Positions 38,224 through 51,025 of a stretch of DNA of 64,000 nt are shown here, piece by piece. The position numbers and the translations under genes are program-made. How positions within the stretch are numbered: the stretch's first letter is position 1; the number at the start of each line of letters is the position of its first letter. A model generated the notes under the pieces. The model ran no database searches, was not told the origin of the DNA, and saw only the letters and a list, made by a program, of their open reading frames with translations. This DNA comes from Branchiostoma lanceolatum (lineage: Eukaryota; Chordata; Leptocardii; Amphioxiformes; Branchiostomatidae), in assembly GCF_035083965.1 (NCBI RefSeq), contig NC_089735.1:14444501-14508500 (forward strand), in the 5' to 3' direction.

Positions 38224-40772
38224 CTGAAGTGCACAATATCAGATAAACACACAGAACAACAGAAAGATTCATATTCCTTATCATAAACAACACAGCCCAA
38301 CATTACATCTACACTGGATTCAGTCTACATAAACACTGGCCTCTGAAGATTTGGAGAGACAACTAAGATTTGGAGAGACAACTAAGATTTGGAGAGACAA
38401 CTAGGGATTTGTTAACACAATTTGAAATATAAGGCTTTATCAAATTTTCTTAATTCCTGGTGTTGCTCCATATCTACAGGACCTGAGTGTCAAGTTATAC
38501 ATTGTGTAGCATCAGCCTTAAGCACTGGCATTATATATATTACATGTATATGAACAGCATTTGACATTATCAAAATAAGATGTTGACAACTTGAAACGGG
38601 TATCTCACTGAAGCCGCGACACCTTGACGACCTTGCTACGATTTGACAAAGCGAACTTCATTGATAAAAAACAAATTTTGTGTGTTTTGTTGTCATTTTA
38701 GTCATACTTGTACATTTTGCATGATATTCCCATTATATTCGGGTAACATCGTACTAACGCGAATCCAATTTAGGATACAGCAAGTCCACCAACGTGCCGC
38801 AGTTCAGTGACATACCAGTCCTGCTTTACATACATGTATCAAGGACAAAAATCTACACATAAATGAAAAAAAAAGAGTAATTGCAACGGAGAGTAGCAGG
38901 CAATTAGAATGAAGTAGAGTGGAAGCATAGTCACCTAGGACCACCTGCAGCAGGATAGCTGGTGCAAAAGTATGGAAAGGAACATAAGGCATGAATGGAT
39001 GAAGTCAAGCAGAGCGCAAGCACTGCCCAGGAGATATATGGTATGGTATGGTATATACAGCTATTGGTTATACATAATTTTGTGGAGCTTTACATTATAT
39101 GATGTACCTCGTTTTTACACTTTCTTTGGCAAATATCACGTCAATCAGCATTTTCAGACAAACAAAATTTCTAAATGAAAACCTGTACACACTGTTTGGC
39201 AAATATCACATCAATCAGCATTTTCAGACAAACAAAATTTCTAAATGAAAACCTGTACACACTGTTTGGCAAATATCACATCAATCAGCATTTTCAGACA
39301 AACAAAATTTCTAAATGAAAACCTGTACACACTGTTTGGCAAATATCACATCAATCAGCATTTTCAGACAAACAAAATTTCTAAATGAAAACCTGTACAC
39401 ACTGTTTGGCAAATATCACATCAATCAGCATTTTCAGACAAACAAAATTTCTAAATGAAAACCTGTACACACTGTTTGGCAAATATCACATCAATCAGCA
39501 TTTACAGACAAACAAAATTCCTCAATTGAATAAAAAAAAGTTTGATTTTCGACTTGTACGTGTCTCTTTCCTTAAGGATTCAAACTGCTCTTTTACCATC
39601 ATGCTATATTCCAAAGTTTCTGGTGCGAATTCGTAAAGAGCTAAGGGAGGCACTCATTTGAAATTGTAATTGATAAAGGTTACCAGATAGGGTCGAGGTA
39701 ACAATATACCTTTTGCTGAATGATCGTACATGTGTATGATACAACGAACGTATGGCAACTTGAACAACATTTCTGGAAACTACTAAGTCTACTGTACAAA
39801 TTGAAAGACTACATATATAGTACAGTATGAAACTATACGAGTCTTTGGGTCACAACACGAGTGGACAGACAAGACAGATAAAAAGGGTGATAAAAAGTAT
39901 AGGCTGTATAAAAAGGCTTTTAAGCAATAAAAAAAGCTATGATTAAGAAAAGCTGAAGCAAGCTGGTACCCATCAAGCAGCTGGGAAGCGGGTTCAGGCT
40001 CACTGGAAAAGCAGCGGGTGGAAAAAGGGAAAACATCGGAGAGACAGGGAAGGTAGAAAAGGTAGAGATATAGCAGATAGCAAAGGATTCAGCCACTTAG
40101 GTTGTTATTATAGCAGCTGCCTTAGCGCTTCAGTTTGCAAGCAACCTTATTTTATAGAACAAGTTACACAAAACAAAGGGTACATTTTGAATACATGTAC
40201 AAAAATGTATCAATAATTATATTTACAATTGCACAGTCCTAAAATTATCATTAATGAGAGCAACTCTATTTCAGAAGCTGTCAGTAGGAATAAGACATTC
40301 CTTTAGCCCTGTGTGTTTTGTTAATCAAAATATGTTTCTGATAATAATTACCATCCTTTTTACATTGATAAACCATTCATGTCAACATGTATACAGATAT
40401 CTCTAGCTGTAAGCTTAGAAAACAGAGTTGCCCTAATTACCAAAACCACAACGATATTCAACATCATATTGAGATGAACAATTACTTAATAACTTGTACC
40501 ATACTTGCTTGTACCTTCAACACATGCTGATAGATACATGAAACTTTACATTATTGTAGATCTGTTCCCTTTTCATACAGGATTCAAAATAGGCTAGCAA
40601 GACAGCAATTTTAAAGTCCCCACATTTGTAGCTGACATACAGCATCTTAGTAAATTACTATGTCTTGAAGTTCGTTCTTGCTGCCTTTCCCTTATGTCCT
40701 TTTCAAAACAGACATTTACTTCATGCCAGGTGCAGGCATCTCTCATGCCACGTTAAGGGAGAATGGTTGTAC
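38224..40772. other. Intron with MITE copy and 70-bp minisatellite
   Basis: A MITE copy lies at about 38,598-38,815 (GGGTATCTCACTG end). A 70-bp tandem is at 39,120-39,520. No exon recognised. Confidence 0.7.
39120..39520. repeat. 70-bp minisatellite, about 5.7 copies
   Basis: TTTGGCAAATATCAC recurs at exact 70-bp intervals (39,195, 39,265, 39,335, 39,405, 39,475) with almost no substitutions between inner copies; the outer copies are slightly diverged. Confidence 0.95.
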
Positions 40773-40900
40773 CTGGGCACTGCAACAGTAGGTACAGGTG
40801 CAGCTGCAGGGTGAGGGGCAGGTGCTGGAGCTGGAGCAGGTGCAGGAGCCGGAGCAAGCACTGAAGCTGCTCCAGGTGCAGGACCTCCTCCAGGTGCGCT
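40773..40900 (-). CDS. PDZ-LIM gene: Ala/Pro-rich alternative exon
   Basis: Acceptor GAGAACAG|AGC, donor CCCAG|GTACAA; phase 0 in, 2 out. It encodes SAPGGGPAPGAASVLAPAPA, then further PA repeats and PHPAAAPVPTVAVP. It has the same entry and exit phases as the large ZM exon at 42,122-42,786, so it may be an alternative to it, leading into the second ZM exon. No domain; low-complexity linker. Confidence 0.75.
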
Positions 40901-42121
40901 CTGTTCTCGGGAGTAACAACCAGGTGTGAAACTAATGTTGGGAGTTACCATACTCTCCCTGTCTCCTGTGGGGAGGGGGGCAGTCTGCATACCTTATACA
41001 ACCTGTCTCCTTCATACGCAGATTTTTTTTGGGAAGGAAACAATCTTTTCAGGTTTCTTTGCTTTACCCTCCTGGCTTGTTGCTGCAAAGTTTGTCTTGG
41101 TGCTTTCTGCAGTGCGAAAGGAAGTACAGCAACCTGCAGTTTTTTTCCAGTATCCAACGTTAACGTTGACAAGTACATGTACCTGACTGGGGTACTGTTC
41201 ATGGGTTATGTAATAATGGACATATGATGGCAACTTTTAAACCTAAAGTGATGAAAGGAAATTATGAATCAAGATCCCACATATTAGTTTTACTGATATG
41301 ACTGTACTGTAAACAAATTTTTCAGGTATTTGACCATTCTGTTTAAAAGATTGTCCTGAAGAGCCTTTAGTAGCTACTGAAATGTATCCCAGTCAAAAGC
41401 TTGATGAAGGAACTCGCTGCTTTATACAGAAACATGTGGGCTGGGCATAGTGGTGTATGGTAGTACTCAGTCATGTAATCCATGTTCTTGGCTTGATCTC
41501 CAGGGCATCAATGCCATTTGTGGCCAGCAACTGCTCTAGATCTGAAGGATGTACCGGGTATATTTAGAAAAGGGGTTGGAGTGTCCAGAAAAGGGAAGGG
41601 TCCGCTGTGTCCTCTTGGAGCTGCCGCTTTGGGATTGGAGCAGAATCAATCAATGGTCTCATCTCCATTTACAGCTCCTTGTGATATGAAGGACTCGACT
41701 GGTCACCCGATGGACGTCCTCCGAGTGCTTTTCATTGCATTTGTCCTCCATAAGAGAGTCAGGACGGTACCAAAAACTGTTTCACGAGACAGGCTGGCTG
41801 GCGAGTTCTAATGGGCCATGTGCTTTTCCGTCACAGTAGTTGGCCTGACCCTATTGGGTTGATGAGCGCGATCGTCTTCCAAAGTTTAGTGACATCCTGA
41901 TTATCATAGAGTTGTAGAATGAAGGTGTGTTTGCTGAATGCTGCTATTATTTGATTGCAAGCTTCATCTTTCAAAATGGCGCTAGTTCTTGTACCTCTAT
42001 TATTCTACCAGTAGACAGAATATATTTGGTACCATAACAACTTACCTGATGAAGTTTACCTGTTCAAAGTGGCACAAAATGTACCTTCAAGTAGTGCTCA
42101 AGCCTTCATTTTCTCACTAAC
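40901..42121. other. Intron, nothing recognised
   Basis: A 97-codon plus-strand open frame (41,518-41,811) has no recognisable domain and is likely chance or an old repeat. Confidence 0.5.
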
Positions 42122-42786
42122 CTGTTTTGTGCTTCCTGTAGAAGCTGTTGACCTTTCAGAGTCTCTGAGACGTTTTCCACGGCGTACATGTTGATGGGGG
42201 TGTTGTACTGGCTGTGGACCATCCCGGGACTGGTGGGCGACCGGGGAGCGCCCACGGAAGGCGGCTGACCCGTGGCGGAGAGCGACGACAGCCGCGTGGG
42301 AGCCATCGGGGAGATTCGCGTGACGGGGGAAGAGACTGAGGAGACTTTTAAGTGCGACGGTCCAGTCTGTACGGACGTTCCAGACTGTACGGGGCTTATA
42401 CGTGTCGGGGAGAATGGCTGCCCTGCCCTTAGCGGGGGTGACGGAACACTCGGTGCCTGGACTGGTGGGGGTTTGTAGACTGTCGGACGTTGGAGGCGTA
42501 AAGGCGGGGCCTGCGTAGGAGCACTTGCCTGCTGAACAGGGGCAAAAGCACTGTTGTCCCCGCTGCCAATGCTACTGACTCCATTGGCGGAACCAGTAGG
42601 GACAGGGGCAACACTACTTGCACCACCCCCCGGGATGAATGGCTTTGGGGTGGAGTTGTACAGCTTATTGACGGAGCTGGTGGCTAAGGTAGGGGTGGGG
42701 TTATAAAGCCCATTGGTGGGGGTGGGGTTATATAATCCAGCGCTAGGGGTGGTATCGCTGGCAGGCACACTGGCTGGCTGGAACCT
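42122..42786 (-). CDS. PDZ-LIM gene: large Ser/Pro-rich exon with first ZM motif
   Basis: Acceptor TTTTACAG|AGG, donor AACAG|GTTAGT; phase 0 in, 2 out, 665 nt. It starts with a Pro/Thr/Asn repeat (GLYNPTPTNGLYNPTPT), continues as a long Ser/Pro/Val linker, and ends with GMVHSQYNTPINMYAVENVS ETLKGQQLLQEAQ. VHSQYNTPINMY is a ZM motif. LDB3/ZASP of vertebrates also has two alternative exons, each with a ZM motif. Confidence 0.94.
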
Positions 42787-44789
42787 CTGTAAAACATGCG
42801 TCAGTGGAACATGCTCAGTTCATGCTGCAGTTCAGGCAACTATCACTAGGGTGACAATTCTCACATGCAAGATGTGAACAAGCTGACTAAACTCAGAGCT
42901 ACTCATTGTGTGAATAGGATGACTGATACTGTGATAGCTTATCCAATGTTTACAAATACAAGCAAAATTAAGCTACTTCAACAAGCAAAGATACATAGAA
43001 CTCATTCATACAATGTAAATGCTGTAAAAGTAGTGTCATATTTAAGTGCAAACATTTACATGACACATCAATATATCAGGTGAATTTGTGTTTGTGACTG
43101 TTAAAGTGACTGTCAAAACTAACCGTCCTGTCATTATAAGTTTGTAAGGAACAAAGTAGTGCTAAGTGAAAGGCAAGTGTCATGCAGGAAATATACATGC
43201 AACACTGGTAGAGAAAAATGTACCAGGAGAATGAAAGTATTCAAGACAGTTTTTAGGAAAGTAGATACGAGTACAGTAGAGAATGTGAGGAGTGGATTAT
43301 GTATGGAGACAATGATTTGATATGACGGTAGTTTGTGCCCAAGAAAATATAAAATTCCAAAACTCACTGTCATCATCTTTGAGAAGTGTCTGACGTATTC
43401 TTTTTAGATCTATTTTTTTACATCTTAAAAAGAAAGCAACCATTGTGTAAACTTAGTCTATTAGTTTCGTCAAAACAATTAGATTTATACTTTTTTTGTT
43501 GAGATTTTCCGCATGGTTCTGTCATGTTACTAGTAGCACCTCCCATTTCTTCACTGCAAATTTTGCAGCTGTTGTTGGCAGTTTTGACGTGCCTTGCTTG
43601 AAGATTGAGACACCAGCCATTGTTCCTCTGCTATTGCTAGAGGAGGCAGCTTGAAAAATTGTGTCTCCAAGTCCAAGGTTTGTAAGACAGCAGGACAGAC
43701 CAGGCTTGAGCAGGAGAGTAAAGCAAAGAGTATACTGTAACCGTAAAGAAGTAACCCTCCGGTGGGACAAGGGTTAAGGTAGGCAGACTGCTGAGACTGA
43801 GAACCCACAGTACAGGGAAAGGGAGGTCAGCAAAGAGTTAACAGGTAGTTATAAACATAGCACAAATAGTCAAGTTATCATACTGCATGAAAAGTTAAAT
43901 ATCATCTATTATCAAGATTTGTCAGTGACAGTGTAGACTACAGTAGAGACAAAGTAGTATGAAGTAAGAGTATAAATGGTTAACAATACCAGGTACTAAT
44001 ATTCAACTATTTGAGAACAGCATAGTCAACAGCTAAAATATGTATCATTGCACTGTTTATAACTATATATAATATAAGTGATTAACATTTTTTGGACATG
44101 TACATATGATGGTGATGAAACAACAAGAAACATACCAAAGTTCATGAAATGATTTTAAAATTGGTATATCTAGATAGATTGTACCATAACAGATATACAT
44201 CACTTTGCTATTCAAGTTTGTAAGAATTATATTAAATTTCTCTTATCTCTGACCAAACTCAAACCAGCTTTCAAGGAAAGGCATCTAGTCATTCTAGTGC
44301 CAATGTTGGAAAGGAATTTTGCCATATATAGTCATGACATTGTAAGATAGGTTACCAACAACAAGATCAGTCACTCTTTTGGAAGCTGTTAAAGTAACAT
44401 CCTGTGTTCTTTGTCCTTGAGAATTCCCGAAAACAAGTTTGGAATTGTCTTGTTTGAGCTACGCATGTGGGACACAAGTTTCTTGCTGTTATCAGTAGTA
44501 AGATTTAAGAGGGGTTGCTAGCCCTTCTAGCAAATTGGCCAAATGTGTTTTTGAATTCCCAAAAATGGAACAAGAGTTCAGAGACCTCATACCTCCCTGA
44601 AATATTTAGAGCTTAAAAAAACTTATTCAAATGTCTTCCAAATTTACATAATCCATGCATGGTGATGTTCATATTAGACTAACCTACACATGTCACAAGT
44701 ATGAAATTCCAATCATTTACCACTTAGGAATCATGGGATTTTTGCATCAATTATGCAAATGAGGATCTAATTAGTATCATGACACTTAC
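42787..44789. other. Intron with a dispersed ATGCAAAT repeat
   Basis: The repeat (44,550-44,780: GAACAAGAGTTC, CCTCATACCTCC, AATTATGCAAATGAGG) runs up to about 10 nt from the 5' splice site of exon 44,790-44,865. No exon otherwise recognised; a minus-strand open frame near 43.5-43.8 kb has no known domain. Confidence 0.6.
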
Positions 44790-44865
44790 CGCTGGCTGGG
44801 CTTGTATTGTGGGTGCTGAAGGTCCAGCTGGGGTCGCTGGCATTGGTCTTATCCGGCCATCCCCT
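44790..44865 (-). CDS. PDZ-LIM gene: linker exon after PDZ
   Basis: Acceptor GTTTTCAG|AGG, donor CAGCG|GTAAGT; phase 2 in, 0 out. It encodes GDGRIRPMPATPAGPSAPTI and QAQPA. The short Pro-rich stretch directly after PDZ matches the vertebrate ZASP layout (PDZ, then a KRPIP-like segment). No domain. Confidence 0.85.
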
Positions 44866-47800
44866 CTGAAAACACACAAATGGTACAGTCCATTTCAAAA
44901 GTCAGCATACACATGTGGGCAGAGCAAGGTAGATTTAGGGGTTTCTCCTAAAGCAGGTACCATTGGCAACCTCGAGCTCACTGCGACCGAGCAATTTGAT
45001 AGAGCGCTCAACAAATTTCATCAATAAAAACAAGTCTTTTTATTCTTCGTTAAGTGTTTTGTTGTCTTTTCAGTCATAGGTGTACATTTGGCATGATAAT
45101 CCCAAATTACAAGTCAAGGGTAACACAAATCTAACCTAGTGCCCCAATCCAGTGAGATACCCGCTTTTCTCCTAACATCCTGCCAGTAGCATCAAGGTAT
45201 GTACAACACACACGACAGTGTGGATTCCGTTCCAGGTCAAAAAAGAAGCTGACAAAAGTCATGGCATGCAGCTGCCAGCCATCTTTAACCCATTGTTTGT
45301 TGACTCAACACCTGTCTGGACTCTGCCACTTGTACCCCCAGTGATTTCAGGGGACAAGGTATACATGATATTTTCCAGACATCAAACTGGAGAGAAAATG
45401 TCACCAATGAATTTGTAGTTAACTTTGGAACAGTTTTCGCTTAATTTCCTGACACTATGTTAGTATGTAGCACAAATGCACAATGCATAAGTTCACAAAT
45501 GAAAAATTTGTCAGTATACATGCAAATTAAGACTGTTTAAAATCTAGTCTTGTCAAGTCTTGCCATCCAATTGCAAGGTATATAGGTGATATTTTCCAGA
45601 CATTAAACAGGAGAGAAAATTTCGTCAATGAAATTCAAGTAAATTTGGAACTGTTTTCAGTTAATTTCCAGAGCCAAAATGCCAAATTAACTATTGCATG
45701 CGTTCACAAAACTAGTCAGTATAGACTGTTCAAAACCTAGTGCTAGTATATAAGAGTTACTATTTAAGTGTTACAAATACACGCTTTAAAACATTTCAAG
45801 TCTTATTATCCCAGTATGCACCCAGAAACCCAACCTTCAAAGGGATTACATCTGTTTACTATATTCTTCTATCATCGAATCATACTCTTATCATCACCAT
45901 TATTAGCAGACTTATCAAATGTTTATGATTGTTGAGATAACTCTGTCTCCACCATCCCTTCTAAGCTACATAAATCTAACATGGTTCAATTGGAGAACTA
46001 GCCCTCAACAGTTACAAATACTTTCCACATCACAACCTTTGTACAGTGACGTTTATCTAACTGACATTTCTTCAAACGGGCCAGTACAATGATAATCTTC
46101 TCTTTGATATTGTAATCAAATTAAGAACATAAACATGTTAAAGCAGATATAATTTCAGAAAGGAAAATTTACACACACAGATAGATTCTATAACTGAAAA
46201 TCATTCATCTTTCTATATTGTACTTAACCTTCTCCCTGCTGCCTAATCCTGTAACCAATAAAGAATTGGGTGCCAAACGGCTACTTCATGTGTGCTTATG
46301 GCTGTGAAATAACATATTTTCCCACTACCCAGGTAAGTTCAAAACACCAGGAATTTTGATGAATGAATATTTCATTCAGGTGACAAACAACAGTGGAATG
46401 TGGTAGTTCCTGAGAGCTTGTGTGCTGCAGCTATTGAACCATGGTTCCAAAACCCTTGGAAGTTGGATTAGGCCTAGGAAAATTAATCTTGTGTTATAGA
46501 CTACAGTCATGAAAAAACATTAGAGTTAGTAGGTAAATTTTCTTCTTTTTGATTTAGATTTCGGCCAAACTGGATCAGGAATTAGAATTTTCAACATACA
46601 TTTATTGAACTACAAGTATATTAATCAACTGAACAAAAAAGTACAATATTTTCTATATATATTCTTACATCAACTCTTCAAAGTCTTGAAGCTAATAAAA
46701 TTAAGTCTGTAAAAAAATTTGCCAAACTGCATGGAATTGTGTTTTAATTTCATTACTTAGATGTCGAATTGAAAATTCTACAATATCATATCAATAGCGG
46801 TCAACCGAAAAGAAGGCTAGGGTGGTCGGCTTTTGCTATGGAAGGGTAACAGGAAACGGAACTTTTTTTTTTCTTAGGCCTAAGACGTCAGCAAGCACGT
46901 CACCACGGACACCACAAACAGACAGACCAGCAGCCTTGCAGCAGGACTTCCCCCATGACATCAGCAACTAGGTCCATTCCAAACCAAATATGGGCATTGC
47001 AGTCTGGCAAAGCCTGGTCCTCAACCCCAGGAATGTGCCTTGCCAGGTCATGTTTGTCTCATACCTCCATTTTCTGCACAGTAAAAATACACAGGTTGTA
47101 ACAATACGTTTACCAGACTGGAACTTGAAAGTACGGTAAGTACTAACAAAGAAAATTTACTGCTTATCCAAACATATACTTAACATAACTTGTTTGTATT
47201 AGCAATATAAATCAAGCTTCAATATTGCAAGTAAAGGGAGGACTTTTTTTATAACGCTAATATCATGCGGGCTTTTAAAATTGCATGTACAAGTAGCATT
47301 TGACATTACAAAAGCACAGCTTCAAATATGAAGCTAGATCCTAGAAAACTTTAGATACAAATTTTTACAAAGTGCTAGAAACAAACAAGACATAATTGAT
47401 ATGTGGTGGACAACATTCAAAGTAATTTTTCAACAGATTTTTGTGACTGTCTAGATTTCTTAAGGAATGTTCTTGTGTGACCTTAATGTTATCATTATCA
47501 TCACGCTACCCAAACAATTTGACCTTTTAAGTCCTTAATTTTGCAATGGAGAACCCCAAGACCTATTTTAGAAAGTCTGGTCCCTTGACAATCCTCAATA
47601 TAGTAGTACTAGTAGATGTACAAGTTGCCTCAAGTAACCCACAGTATCAGATCTTCTATATACAGCAAAAATGGATGTAATTTATCATCAAGGATTGTGT
47701 GGGGGTGGACGTTTAAGTAAATATGGAGTTCAACTTGCTTTTATAGATAGAAGAGGTGGGGCTGGTAACGTGAGATTTCCCTAGTCAGCAGGCTATGTTT

Positions 47801-47944
47801 GGACGGTGCTATTTCTGGAGGTCAAATGTGAAGGGGACCGAGTTTGCTTCCAAGGTTGCCCTACCCTACACATGCGCTAGGTTTGGACTTAAGCGGCTTT
47901 TGAAACTGGTCACTTTACATCCGAAAATAATTTTATCAGGTTGG

Positions 47945-48205
47945 TAGAACATAGAATATTTGGAGTTTCTTTTAACACAACTTTTGCAAGCTTTTGCTGT
48001 TTGCTTTTCGCTTTTGCTGTTTACTTTTCGCTTTCGATGTTTGGGATTGCGTTTTCGCTGCAAGAGCGCCTACATATCGGATACTTATAGCGGCGAGAAG
48101 CAGTACTCCAGTCAGAAGCCCTGAAGAAGGTGTCTGATAGACACCGAAACGTCAGCAGGTGAGATTCCTGGTTGCGTTAAAAGAAACTCCAAATATCCTG
48201 GTAAT
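47945..48205. repeat. Foldback repeat with hammerhead-like core
   Basis: Inverted ends (AATATTTGGAGTTTCTTTTA at 47,957 and its near complement at about 48,178-48,200). Near the right end are CTGAAGA (48,121-48,127), a perfect 7-bp stem GGTGTCT/AGACACC with a 3-nt loop (48,129-48,145), then GAAAC and GTC (48,146-48,153). Confidence 0.6.
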
Positions 48206-49689
48206 TTTGCATTTTCCAAAGAGAACATATTTTTGGAAAATCAGATTAATTTCATGGTAAAATACCTCAATGACTATAACTGCATCTGTAAAATTCTATG
48301 TATTTCAGTCATAAACGTCTGAATGTGCTTTGTAAAAATTTGTATTGAATTTTGTCTAAAGTTAAGTTCCCAGGGCTAACCCTTTGTAATAGCCTTCGGC
48401 TAGTTGGGTAGCCCTGACTGTACTTTTTTCTACAGCCAAATAGATAAATCAAGTCTGAATTGTTCCATGTAATTGACAGAAATGTAAATGACCGAAATAA
48501 AATATGTCAGTAAATATAGGGAAGTATGATCTTTCTACTGCCCTGTGAAACTCAACTGTATATCTAACTTTAAGTTGAAAGAAAAGGTTTAACTAAAAAT
48601 AGATTATACAAATTCCCACATTTTCATAGTAAACAGACTGTTTTTTCAGCTGTTCTACAATCAACCAGCAACAGTTCAGATAAAGGGCAACCAAAGCAAG
48701 ATAGGCACAAGTGAGATTTTGATAGATAAGCATTTTTTAACACAGCACAATTAATTTTTTTAAGGTATTTGGCATACCGCACAGTTCTAAGTGGTGTCTT
48801 TTAGTCATGGTCAATTACGTTTGTGGCCTCAAATAACTGACTAGCCATCTAACTTAGACATCTACAGTGTATACAACTTCTTGGAAGACCTTTTGCATCC
48901 AAATTGAAGCATTTTACGGGTCATTGAATAAGTCATTTCACAGTCTGTGATTCTCTCAGAACTACTTTCAGGACTAGAAGGCCTCACAGGTGTAATTGTC
49001 ATAATGATGTAATTTACACAGCACAATAGAAGTGTCATGCAGCACTAGATAAAAATCTCTGATATTTTAAACATACCTATGATGGGAGTGCCTGTATGTG
49101 AAGTGTTGGCAACTATAGATCTGTATCTTTTCAGTAATTATATCTGACCTAACGACTTAGACTGCACTGTATCACGCAAGTGTCAAGATGGCAACTGGGG
49201 TTACTAGGGGTCATGGACGATCATTATGGCATGTGTCCTAAAATGAGTTCCAAACTTTTGCTACATCAGTACATGAGGATAGATTTCTATGCTTCTCTGC
49301 ACTGTATCACACAAGTGTCAAGATTAGTCAAGATGGCAGCTTAGGTTACTGGGGGTCATGGACTATCAAAAGTATCATCATGGCATGTGTCCTAAAATGA
49401 GTTCCAAAGTTTTACAGCATCAGTATACATGAGGACAAATTTCAGCTTGAGTTGCAAAAACAGCACTATCTTTAAGGGATTTAATATGATTTATGCCGAC
49501 AGCAGAATCTCTCACATTCTATGTACACGTAGTTACACCTCTGGTATGGCCAAAAGACATGTATAACATATAATTATCAAGTTCCTCAATAATGACTTAA
49601 GTACAAGGGTATCATATTCTATTCTACTAAAATCTCACTAAACTTGAATGGCAACATTTTCGGGAAAATGCAGGATATTCCCCTCCCAT

Positions 49690-50890
49690 TACCTACACCT
49701 CAAATATGACGTCCTTAGCATCGGCTGTAAGGGTATTATGAAGTTTCTGCATAAATTATGCAAAGGAGGTCGGCATTAGCATAATTTATATACAGGTGTG
49801 TTCACCTCTCCTAAATCTGAAATATGACAATCGTAGCTTTACGGTGAGGGATATGCATAAATTATGCAAACGAGGCCCTCATTAGCATAATTTAGGGCCA
49901 GGTTTTATGACCCTCCCTAATGGTACCAACATCTCAAATATGACATCCGTAGCTTTCACGGTAAGGGAAATACAAGTTTATGACTAAATTATGCAAATGA
50001 GGTCCACATTAGCATAATTTATGGCCAGGTGTATTTGCCTTTCCTAAAGGTACTTACAACTCAAATATGACATCCATAGCTTTTACGGTAAGGAAAATTC
50101 AAGTTCATGCATAAATTATGCAAATGAGGTCCTCATTAGCATATTTTATGGCCAGGTTTCTTGGCCTTTCCTAATGGTACCTATATCTCAGATATGACAT
50201 CCGTAGCTTTTACGGTAAGGAAAATACAAGTTTATGCATTAATTATGCAAATGAGATCCACATTAGCATAATTTATGGCCAGGTGTGTTCACCTTTCCTA
50301 AAGGTACCTACATCTCAAATATGACATCTGCAGCTTTTACGGTAAGGGAAATACAAGTTTATGCATAAATTATGCAAATTAGGTCCTTATTAGCATAATT
50401 TATGTCCAGGTGCATTCACCTTTCCTAATGGTACCTACATCTTAAAGATGACATCCGCAGCTTTTACGGTAAGAGAAATACAAGTTTTTCCATAAATTAT
50501 GCAAATGAGGTCCTCATTAGCATAATTCATGGCCAGGTGTGTTCACCTTTCCTGAAGGTACCTACATGTCAAATATGACATCTGCAGCTTTTACGGTAAG
50601 GGAAATACACGTTTCTGCATAAATTATGCAAATGAGCATAATTTATATATATATTTTGAAATACACGTTTCTGCATAAATTATGCAAATTAGCATAATTT
50701 ATGTCCAGGTGCATTCACCTTTCGTAAAGATACCTACATGTCAAAGATGACATCTGCAGCTTTTACGGTAAGGGAAATACAAGTTTATGCATAGATTATG
50801 CAAATAAGGTACTCATTAGCATAATTTATTGTCAGGTGTAATCACCTTTCCTATAGGTACCTACATCTCAAATATAACATCTGTACATTG
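49690..50890. repeat. 127-bp minisatellite with octamer motif, about 9 copies
   Basis: AATTATGC recurs at 49,860, 49,987, 50,114, 50,241, 50,368, 50,495 and 50,622, exactly 127 bp apart, with shorter steps at the edges (106, 56 and 116 bp). Each unit has ATAAATTATGC and its inverse GCATAATTTAT flanking ATGCAAAT/ATTAG, plus GTACCTACATCTCAAATATG and TTTTACGGTAAGG. Confidence 0.95.
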
Positions 50891-50959
50891 TAACATAAGG
50901 TACAACTTTCTGCAATACCATTAGTAGAGCTACCACCGCACATCTACTTGGTTTTTGGC

Positions 50960-51025
50960 AGAAGAAGAAGAAGAAGAAGAAGAAGAAGAAGAAGAAGAAG
51001 AAGAAGAAGAAGAAAGAAGAAGAAC
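50960..51025. repeat. GAA triplet repeat
   Basis: About 20 AAG/GAA units on the plus strand in the same intron; on the gene strand it is TTC. The Phe and Ser runs read from it are not protein. Confidence 0.95.

Noticed and set aside
36720-38960. Possible tiny exons ending CTAG before GTGACTATRC at about 36,751 and 38,933
   Set aside because: Two similar donor-like strings but no convincing acceptor, coding signal or homology.
41518-41811. 97-codon plus-strand frame
   Set aside because: No recognisable domain, antisense to a gene intron, no splice context; possibly an old repeat.
47866-48063. 65-codon basic frame (Lys/Arg-rich)
   Set aside because: Arises from low-complexity TTTTCGC/TTTTGC repeats inside the foldback element.
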